Origin: Halobacillus halophilus DSM 2266 | GTDB taxonomy: Bacteria > Bacillota > Bacilli > Bacillales > Halobacillaceae | DNA length: 64,000 nucleotides | Direction: 5' to 3' | NCBI RefSeq assembly: GCF_000284515.1 | Contig: NC_017668.1 | Coordinates: 1,736,001 to 1,800,000 of the forward strand | Notes under the pieces: generated by a model | The model's database searches: none | The model's input: the letters and a program-made list of their open reading frames with translations, nothing else | Told to the model about the DNA's origin: nothing | Program-made: the position numbers and the translations under genes | Part shown: positions 57,345 to 64,000 of the stretch, in pieces | Layout of the letters: every line of letters begins with the position of its first letter | Numbering within the stretch: position 1 is the first letter of the stretch

Positions 57345-57860
57345 GCTGGAGGGACTTATACTGTGAGACTCAGCTTGTGATAGATATTAGGCGGAGAAAG
57401 GGACTCCATCATACTTACTCAATTTCGTAGATGAATAACGGTCTACCATCGCCTCTCCCGTTTTATGTAGTCTTTGTTGAAGAAAAAACAGTTAATAAGT
57501 TCAAGATAATCACTCTTTTTTAGAGGGACCTCCGTTGATTCCACGATGAGCGTTCGGTGGTGACGCCTGCGGGAACAGCGCGAGCCGAAGATCCACTTGG
57601 TCAAGTGCTCTTCTTGACCAAGTTAGCTGAGGTCGTGCCCGCGGCAAGCATCCACCGACAAGCGAGTCGTGAGAAGCAACAACAAACGTTACCCACTCCC
57701 CTGGGTAGAAAGGAGTTTTTCAGTGGCCTCATTTTTTATCTCGCAATAGTCTCCCTGGCAGCCTCTTGCCACACAAAGTAAACGAACCCGATCTTACGCA
57801 ATCGGGAGCCTATCTTAAAATGCAACTTTGAAATTCACCGGATCTTAAATAACCAGGATA
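57345..57860. repeat. dispersed element R9 (degenerate, with a different core)
   Basis: Only remnants of the family ends remain (GTGAGACTCAGCTTGTGATA at 57363; GCAATCGGGAGCCTATCTT near 57798). The core (57555-57657) is another palindrome: CGGTGG/CCACCG outside, GCGGG/CCCGC inside, ACTTGGTCAAG/CTTGACCAAGT in the middle. Cores of this type are common in Bacillus genomes. No gene in this 750-bp gap. Confidence 0.6.
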
Positions 57861-57988
57861 TGACCATTGTCACTGGCTGAATGATTCAAACTGGCAGAAA
57901 TTTTTAAAAATTGGCACGTAAGGGTGGAATTTTATTTCGATACCCGATATATTTATAAATACGTTAAAATATTTGGAGGAGGGGGATT

Positions 57989-59743
57989 ATGGAGACTTTT
58001 AAAAAATTAAAGCAGTTTTACTGGCCCTACCGCAAGTTCTTTTTCTTATCAGTATTATCTCTGATATTCGTAGCCGGAATTACGGTAGTTTATCCAGTCA
58101 TCCTGCAAAAAACGATAGATGAAGTGATCCGGGGCGAAGAGTATAATTTAATCCCATACATTTGCGGCATCTTTATTTTGTTAATGATCGTGAAGGGGAT
58201 TGCGACTTATTTTCATCAATACTTAGGAGAATACTTTGGAATCAGCTCCGTTTTCACTCTGCGTGATGAGTTATATAAAAAACTGCAGCGTCTATCCTTT
58301 AAATATTATGATAACGCGAAGACGGGAGACTTGATGTCCCGTTTAACGGCAGATGTAGAAGGATTTCGCTTCTTTTTATCCTTTGGTTTTTCAGAACTCA
58401 TTCGTATTACCTTGTTAATTGTAATCAGTTTGAGTGTGATGTTTTATTACTCCATTCCGCTTGCTCTCGTGACAATGGCGGCCATGCCGTTCCTGGCTGT
58501 TGTAGTGTACAGCTTTGATCGCAGAGTACACCCAGCTTTCCGGCGAATCCGGAAGTCATTTGGGAAACTGAATACACGAGTACAGGAAAATATCAGCGGC
58601 ATGAATACGGTGAAATCACTGTCCAGAGAAAGTTTTGAGATCGGAAGGTTTTCGGATCGTAGCGAAGACTATCGATCAAAGTATATTACAACTTCAAATA
58701 TATGGGCACGTTTCTTTCCTCTGATGGAATTTATCGGCAATGTCTGCGTGGTGGCTCTGCTTGCATACGGAGGTTACTTAGTCATCGAGGGATCGCTTCA
58801 ATTAGGGGAATTGGTCGCCTTTTTCAGTCTAGTTTGGTACATTCTTGGACCGCTTATGAACTTAGGGTTCGTCATCAACCTGTTCTCCCAATCAAAAGCT
58901 TCTGGAGAGCGCTTACTTGAAATTCTGGAAGCGGAAGAGGATATCCAGGAAAAAGAGGATCCGATCGTCGAAGATCGCTTACAAGGTCATGTGACGTTTG
59001 AAGACGTGACGTTAACTTATACAAAAGACGACGATTCAGCCTTAAAACATATTACCTTTGATGCGCCTCCTGGTAAAACGATTGGTTTAATTGGGGCAAC
59101 GGGTGCAGGTAAAAGCAGTATTACGCAACTGATCACCAGATTTTATGAACCAGAGAAAGGGCGGGTTTTACTCGATGGTACTCCGGTTCAAGAATTTGGG
59201 CTAAAAACTCTAAGGAAAAACATCGGATTTGTCCTGCAGGAATCTTTCTTGTTTTCTACTACGATTAAGGAAAATATCTCTTACGGCAATCCAGATGCCA
59301 CGATTGAAGATGTGATGGATGCAGCCAAACGGGCGCAGGCACACGACTTCATCATGGAAATGCCGGAGGGTTATGACACTCTGCTTGGAGAACGAGGCAT
59401 GGGGCTGTCTGGAGGACAGAAGCAGCGAATTGCGATTGCAAGAGCTATCCTGATTGATCCTTCCGTACTTATTTTAGACGATGCAACTTCAGCCGTTGAT
59501 ATGGAAACGGAGTTCCAAATTCAAAAGGCGCTGCAAGAGGTCATGAAAGGGAGGACAACCTTCATTATTGCCCACCGTATCTCTTCCTTGAAACATGCGG
59601 ATGAAATTCTCGTACTGGAAGACGGGGAAGTGAAAGAGCGAGGCATTCATGACGAACTTGTTGAAAACGGCGGTCCATACCAGAGGATCTACGATATCCA
59701 GTATCAGGATAAAGAAAAAATACTCAATGCTTCTAATGCTTAA
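57989..59743 (+). CDS. heterodimeric ABC exporter, subunit A (degenerate-site half)
   Basis: 584 residues: six membrane helices (about 15-300) and a nucleotide-binding domain with Walker A GATGAGKSS, Q-loop VLQESF, signature LSGGQ, Walker B VLILDDATSA and H-loop AHR. The residue after Walker B is Asp instead of the catalytic Glu, so its own ATP site should be weak. Pairs with the next gene (19 bp on). Resembles YknU/YfiB of B. subtilis; likely lipid or drug export. Confidence 0.9.
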   Translation: METFKKLKQFYWPYRKFFFLSVLSLIFVAGITVVYPVILQKTIDEVIRGEEYNLIPYICGIFILLMIVKGIATYFHQYLGEYFGISSVFTLRDELYKKLQRLSFKYYDNAKTGDLMSRLTADVEGFRFFLSFGFSELIRITLLIVISLSVMFYYSIPLALVTMAAMPFLAVVVYSFDRRVHPAFRRIRKSFGKLNTRVQENISGMNTVKSLSRESFEIGRFSDRSEDYRSKYITTSNIWARFFPLMEFIGNVCVVALLAYGGYLVIEGSLQLGELVAFFSLVWYILGPLMNLGFVINLFSQSKASGERLLEILEAEEDIQEKEDPIVEDRLQGHVTFEDVTLTYTKDDDSALKHITFDAPPGKTIGLIGATGAGKSSITQLITRFYEPEKGRVLLDGTPVQEFGLKTLRKNIGFVLQESFLFSTTIKENISYGNPDATIEDVMDAAKRAQAHDFIMEMPEGYDTLLGERGMGLSGGQKQRIAIARAILIDPSVLILDDATSAVDMETEFQIQKALQEVMKGRTTFIIAHRISSLKHADEILVLEDGEVKERGIHDELVENGGPYQRIYDIQYQDKEKILNASNA

Positions 59744-59761
59744 AGAAGGGGGGAAAACCAG

Positions 59762-61594
59762 GTGGCAAAAAAACCGAAACATAAACCTGTCACAAATAAA
59801 CATTTAAATCGTTTTAAATATACACAGGATCAGGCAGTTGAAAAGCCCTTTAACTGGTCGCAAATGTGGAGACTGCTCCGTTATGTGAAGCCTTACTCTA
59901 AAACATTGCTTCCAATTTCAATCATCGCGATGCTCGTATCAACAATAGTCCGTCTGGTCGTGCCGATCTTAATTGGTAGAGTAGCCATTGATAAAGCTAT
60001 TGGCAACAGTGATACAAATCTTTTAATTCAACTTGTTGTCGGTATTTCTATTCTTTACCTGCTTAGTTATATTGCAAATACACTGAGGATTAAATATGTA
60101 AATATTTTAGGTCAGAATGTGATTTATGACCTTCGGCAGCATTTGTTTTCGCATGTTCAGCGGCTTTCTCACAAATTCTTTGATTCAAGATCAGCCGGTT
60201 CCATTCTTGTAAGAATAATGAATGATATAAACTCTCTACAGGAATTGTTTACGAATGGTATTATCAACTTGCTTATGGATGTGGTCATGCTTACCGGGAT
60301 TATCGCAATCCTGTTCTGGATGAGTCCTAAGCTTGCCTTAGCCATACTTGTGATCATGCCGCTTATGTTTTATATTTCGACGAAACTGCGCCGCAATATC
60401 AGGCGCTCCTGGCAGGATGTACGGATTCAGCAGTCTCGTCTCAACTCTCATTTAAATGAGAGTATTCAAGGGATTCGAATTACGCAATCTTTTTCACAGG
60501 AAAGAGAAAATGCGGAGTACTTCAACGGCGTGAATACCGATAACTTTCAGTCCTGGAATACAGCGACCAGAAAAAGTGCGATGTTCCGGCCTTTTGTAGA
60601 GATGAGTAACGCGGTAGGAACCGTTATCCTTATTTCTTTCGGTGCCTATCTGATCCTGAGCGGGGATATCTCCATTGGTAAATTCGTCTCCTTTGCCTTT
60701 TTCCTGGGTATGTTCTGGGAGCCCATTTCAAGGCTTGGTATGATGTACAATCAAATGCTCATGGCAATGGCCTCTTCGGAAAGGATCTTTGAGTTCCTGG
60801 ATGAACAGCCAAATGTAGAAGAGAAGACAAATGCGGTTGAACTGAAAGACATGAAAGGTCATATAGAATTTGACCACGTTCAATTTGCTTATGATGAAAA
60901 ACGGATCGCTCTCCATGATATCAATTTAGAAATGAAACAGGGAGAGACGGTGGCTCTGGTGGGGCACACTGGGTCTGGGAAATCGACCATTGCGAATTTA
61001 ATCAGCCGTTTCTACGATCCTACCAAGGGAGCGGTTAAAATTGACGGAGTCGATTTGCAGGATGCGACTATTGACAGTGTGCGCCAGCAAATCAGTGTCG
61101 TGCTGCAGGATACCTTTATCTTCTCCGGAACCATTCTTGAGAATATCCGCTTTGGTCGTCCAACTGCCAGTGATGAAGAAGTGAAAGAAGCGGCTAAAGT
61201 GGTAGGAGCGGAAGGTTTCATTAATCGTTTAAGCGATGGGTATGATACAGAAGTAGAAGAGCGCGGTAGTATTCTATCGGCTGGAGAAAAGCAGCTGCTT
61301 TCCTTTGCCCGTGCTTTGCTTGCAGATCCGCGAATTTTAATTTTGGATGAAGCTACGGCAAGTATCGATACCGAAACGGAAGTACGTATCCAGAAAGCCC
61401 TCCGTAAATTGTTACATGGTCGAACCGCCATTATTATTGCTCACCGGCTGTCCACGATCCGTGAAGCGGACAATATTTATGTGCTGGAAAATGGGCGCAT
61501 ACTTGAGAACGGCTCACACGATGAATTAATGGATCAAAAAGGTGAGTATTATGAATTAGTGAAAGCCCAGTTCCAAATGCTTGATGCCATCTAG
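59762..61594 (+). CDS. heterodimeric ABC exporter, subunit B (catalytic half)
   Basis: 610 residues with an extra basic N-terminal tail (about 1-40), six helices and an NBD: Walker A GHTGSGKST, Q-loop VLQDTF, non-canonical signature LSAGEKQ, Walker B ILILDEATAS with catalytic Glu, and AHR. Together with subunit A this gives one competent and one degenerate ATP site, as in LmrCD or TM287/288. GTG start after GGGGGG. Resembles YknV/YfiC. Confidence 0.9.
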   Translation: MAKKPKHKPVTNKHLNRFKYTQDQAVEKPFNWSQMWRLLRYVKPYSKTLLPISIIAMLVSTIVRLVVPILIGRVAIDKAIGNSDTNLLIQLVVGISILYLLSYIANTLRIKYVNILGQNVIYDLRQHLFSHVQRLSHKFFDSRSAGSILVRIMNDINSLQELFTNGIINLLMDVVMLTGIIAILFWMSPKLALAILVIMPLMFYISTKLRRNIRRSWQDVRIQQSRLNSHLNESIQGIRITQSFSQERENAEYFNGVNTDNFQSWNTATRKSAMFRPFVEMSNAVGTVILISFGAYLILSGDISIGKFVSFAFFLGMFWEPISRLGMMYNQMLMAMASSERIFEFLDEQPNVEEKTNAVELKDMKGHIEFDHVQFAYDEKRIALHDINLEMKQGETVALVGHTGSGKSTIANLISRFYDPTKGAVKIDGVDLQDATIDSVRQQISVVLQDTFIFSGTILENIRFGRPTASDEEVKEAAKVVGAEGFINRLSDGYDTEVEERGSILSAGEKQLLSFARALLADPRILILDEATASIDTETEVRIQKALRKLLHGRTAIIIAHRLSTIREADNIYVLENGRILENGSHDELMDQKGEYYELVKAQFQMLDAI

Positions 61595-61625
61595 GATTTT
61601 GATTCACCTATCACTTCATGAGTCT

Positions 61626-61655
61626 AAAAGGCACCCTAACCGGGGTGTCTTTTTA
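61626..61655 (+). terminator. terminator after the ABC exporter
   Basis: AAAAGGCACCC and GGGTGTCTTTTT arms. Confidence 0.75.
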
Positions 61656-61771
61656 GTGTGCAATCTATCGTTAGAAACCATAAGGGATAGGGAATAGAAC
61701 TTACAAAACGTTTTAGGCATACATTTAGACATCAAAGACCATATCGTGTATCATAAACTTAAATTAAGACT

Positions 61772-61789
61772 TTGTGAAGTTTGTCACAA
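61772..61789 (+). promoter_or_regulatory. Rex redox-repressor operator upstream of cydA
   Basis: TTGTGAAGTTTGTCACAA fits the Rex site pattern TTGTGA-N6-TCACAA with perfect 6-base arms. It lies 104 bp before cydA. Rex represses cydAB in Bacillus when NADH is low. Confidence 0.75.
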
Positions 61790-61892
61790 AATAGTCATAT
61801 ACCTATCGCACTTAAACCGTTTTCACCTATTATACTAGGGGTAGATTGTCTGAATTCATAAGATTTACTAGCAGTAAGAGGGGGAAGGGAAG

Positions 61893-63248
61893 ATGTTTGA
61901 TTTAGATAGTGCTACGCTTAGCCGCATGCTGACTGCACTTACTCTTGGGTATCACGCGATCTTTGCGACGCTTGGTGTAGGTATTCCGGTCATGATATCC
62001 ATAGCAGAATTTATAGGAATTAAAAAGAAAGATCCTCACTATACGCTGCTGGCAAGACGCTGGACAAGAGGATTTACCATTACAGTGGCTGTAGGGGTTG
62101 TGACAGGAACCGCGATTGGATTACAGCTCTCCCTGTTATGGCCGAGCTTTATGCAGCTGGCAGGTAAGGTGATCGCCTTACCACTTTTCATGGAAACTTT
62201 CGCTTTTTTCTTTGAAGCTATATTTTTAGGAATCTATCTTTATACATGGGACCGATTTAAAAATCCTATGTACCACTGGCTGTTGTCCATTCCTGTTGTG
62301 ATTGGGTCTACATTATCAGCATTTTTCATCACATCGGTGAACGGCTTTCTGAATACTCCGCAAGGGTTTGAACTGGAAGGAGATACAGTTACGTCCATTC
62401 AACCATTAGCTGCGATGTTTAATCCAGCGACGCCCACGAAGGTTTTTCACGTCGTTTCTACATCTTATTTAACCGCAGCAGCTGTCCTTGCGACCATTGC
62501 AGCTATTTATTTATTGAAAAAGAAAAATACTCTTTACCATATGAAGGCCTTAAAGGTTACGGTCGTTTCCGTATTCATTTTTGCCATAGCTACCGCCATT
62601 GCAGGTGACTTATCTGCTAAGTTTCTTGCTAAAGAGCAGCCGGAAAAATTGGCTGCCGGAGAATGGCATTTTGAAACGGAAGAAGGAGCAGACCTGGTTG
62701 TTTTCGGTACATTAAATGAAAATCAGGAAGTGGAGAATGCGATCCGGATACCAAATGGCTTAAGCTTTTTAGCTTACGGCGACTTTAATGCAGAGGTAAC
62801 CGGACTGGATCAAATTCCGGATGATGAAGAGCCTCCGCTTTGGATTCACTATATGTTTGACTTAATGGTGACGATCGGTTTCTTCACACTGGGAGTTTCC
62901 CTTATGTACCTGGTGTTCTGGAAGGTGAAGAAGTGGAACGAATATCACCCGCTGCTCTTATGGGGGATTGCTTCTCTCGGACCATTATCCATGGCCGCTG
63001 TCGAATTTGGCTGGGTATTTGCGGAACTTGGACGGCAGCCATGGATTCTAAGAGGATTTATGACTGTCTCTGAAGGGGCAACGACCTCGCCATATGTTGG
63101 ATGGATGCTTATTCTATTCATTGGCTTATACATTGTGCTGTCGATCGGCTGTGTAATCGCGCTCCGTAAGATATTTAAAGGAAACCCGGCTGAACATGAG
63201 CTTGAACATCGTTATCCTGAAGTGGCAGCTACAAAGGAGGGTAACTAA
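61893..63248 (+). CDS. cydA: cytochrome bd quinol oxidase subunit I
   Basis: 451 residues, nine membrane helices. LTLGYHAIFATLGVGIP with the heme ligand His21, the QLSLLWPSFM / FAFFFEAIFLGIYLYTWDR heme b595/d region, and the second His in KVFHVVSTSYL. The Q-loop is short, as in Firmicute enzymes. Oxygen reduction at low oxygen tension. Followed 3 bp later by cydB. Confidence 0.95.
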   Translation: MFDLDSATLSRMLTALTLGYHAIFATLGVGIPVMISIAEFIGIKKKDPHYTLLARRWTRGFTITVAVGVVTGTAIGLQLSLLWPSFMQLAGKVIALPLFMETFAFFFEAIFLGIYLYTWDRFKNPMYHWLLSIPVVIGSTLSAFFITSVNGFLNTPQGFELEGDTVTSIQPLAAMFNPATPTKVFHVVSTSYLTAAAVLATIAAIYLLKKKNTLYHMKALKVTVVSVFIFAIATAIAGDLSAKFLAKEQPEKLAAGEWHFETEEGADLVVFGTLNENQEVENAIRIPNGLSFLAYGDFNAEVTGLDQIPDDEEPPLWIHYMFDLMVTIGFFTLGVSLMYLVFWKVKKWNEYHPLLLWGIASLGPLSMAAVEFGWVFAELGRQPWILRGFMTVSEGATTSPYVGWMLILFIGLYIVLSIGCVIALRKIFKGNPAEHELEHRYPEVAATKEGN

Positions 63249-63251
63249 CTC

Positions 63252-64000
63252 ATGAGTTACGAATTAGTTGGTATTTCTGTACTTTGGCTGTTTCTCTACG
63301 GCTACCTCATTGTGGCATCGATTGACTTCGGTGCCGGGTTCTTTGCTTATTTTGCTAAAGTAACAAAAAAAGATCACATCATTAATAAACTGATCTCTCG
63401 TTATCTCTCTCCCGTCTGGGAGGTAACCAACGTATTTTTCGTATTTTTCTTTGTTGGATTGATTGGGTTTTTCCCGGATATGGCTTATTACTTTGGGCAA
63501 TCCCTATTAATCCCGGGAAGTATTGCAATTGTCCTGCTTGCTATTCGAGGCTCGTTTTACGCCTTTGAAAACTATGGTTCAAAAGAGAATCATTTGTACA
63601 TGTTTTTGTACGGAGCCACAGGCTTGTTGATACCTGCTGCTCTGTCAACGGCCCTCACGATCTCCGAGGGTGGTTATATTAAAGAAACAGAGAACGGGGT
63701 CCAACTGATGTACGGAGAGCTGTTTTCCAGTCCTTATTCCTGGAGTGTGGTTTTTCTAGCTATCGTCTCTGTTCTGTATATCAGCTCCATGTTCCTCGCC
63801 TATTATGCAAAGCGTGCTGGGGACGAACCTGCGCTTGATTTAGTTAGGAAGTACGCATTATTCTGGAGTTCGCCAACCATTATTGCCAGCCTGACCACGT
63901 TTATTGCGCTTAGTCAGCAAAACCCGGAACACTTCCAGCGGGCAATCGATCTGTGGTGGGTTTTTGGAATTTCCGTGGCTTTCTTTATGGCTGCAGTATT
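63252..64000 (+). CDS. cydB: cytochrome bd quinol oxidase subunit II (partial)
   Basis: Begins MSYELVGISVLWLFLYGYLIVASIDFGAGFF and runs off the end of the window after 249 codons. GSFYAFENYG and SPVWEVTNVFFVFFFVGLIGFFP are typical CydB helices. AAAGGAGGG lies before the ATG, overlapping the end of cydA. Co-transcribed with cydA; cydCD may follow outside the window. Confidence 0.93.
   Translation, partial: MSYELVGISVLWLFLYGYLIVASIDFGAGFFAYFAKVTKKDHIINKLISRYLSPVWEVTNVFFVFFFVGLIGFFPDMAYYFGQSLLIPGSIAIVLLAIRGSFYAFENYGSKENHLYMFLYGATGLLIPAALSTALTISEGGYIKETENGVQLMYGELFSSPYSWSVVFLAIVSVLYISSMFLAYYAKRAGDEPALDLVRKYALFWSSPTIIASLTTFIALSQQNPEHFQRAIDLWWVFGISVAFFMAAV

Overview
The window looks like the chromosome of a moderately halophilic, pigmented, endospore-forming member of the Bacillaceae, most likely Halobacillus or a close relative. 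Supporting signs are strong AGGAGG ribosome sites, small sporulation-associated families (YjcZ, YrzI, Spo0E-like, YkyB), a Gram-positive carotenoid cluster (three CrtN-like proteins, CrtM, a glycosyltransferase, an acyltransferase and a CruF-like hydratase), a second stand-alone glutamine synthetase like the salt-associated glnA2 of Halobacillus halophilus, and a long block in the same order as the Bacillus subtilis patA-cheV-ykyB-ykuE-fadH-ykuL-dapH-dapL-ykuS-ykuT-ykuU-ykuV region. The genus is an inference, not a proof.

Layout: 1-2.9 kb, end of an ABC-2 permease and two Gfo/Idh/MocA oxidoreductases. 3-9 kb, VanW-like protein, RsgA GTPase behind a possible translational attenuator, glnA paralog with a perfect GlnR/TnrA operator, and ppaC. 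9.4-14.5 kb, a GNAT/membrane-protein pair, CorA, a small flavoprotein, an HPr-like protein, an SDR and an HD-domain protein that seems to start at ATC. 14.6-15.3 kb, a run of very short ORFs including two YrzI-family peptides. 15.4-17.7 kb, moeA-moaA. 17.8-20 kb, an IS110 element inside a repeat copy. 20-23.8 kb, an MDR oxidoreductase, YwpF-like, KtrB/KtrD and small sporulation-type proteins. 24.7-33 kb, the carotenoid cluster as two convergent operons. 33-38 kb, DoxX, DUF1659/DUF2922/YvrJ (split by a repeat that itself carries an IS231-like element), signal peptidase I and a Spo0E-like protein. 38-57 kb, the patA-to-ykuV block with insertions. 58-64 kb, a heterodimeric ABC exporter and cydAB behind a Rex operator.

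The most unusual structural feature is a family of nine dispersed non-coding elements (about 0.4-0.7 kb; here R1-R9) with outer and inner terminal inverted repeats and nested internal palindromes. They occupy many of the large intergenic gaps, exist in several subtypes, and both insertion sequences of the window lie inside copies of this family.

Functionally the window is mostly housekeeping: diaminopimelate/lysine synthesis (patA, dapH, dapL), molybdopterin (moeA, moaA), nitrogen assimilation (glnA), K+ and Mg2+ transport, peroxide and thiol defence (ykuU, ykuV), respiration (sco, cydAB), c-di-AMP sensing (cbpB) and membrane-protective carotenoids. No tRNA, rRNA, CRISPR array or prophage was seen.
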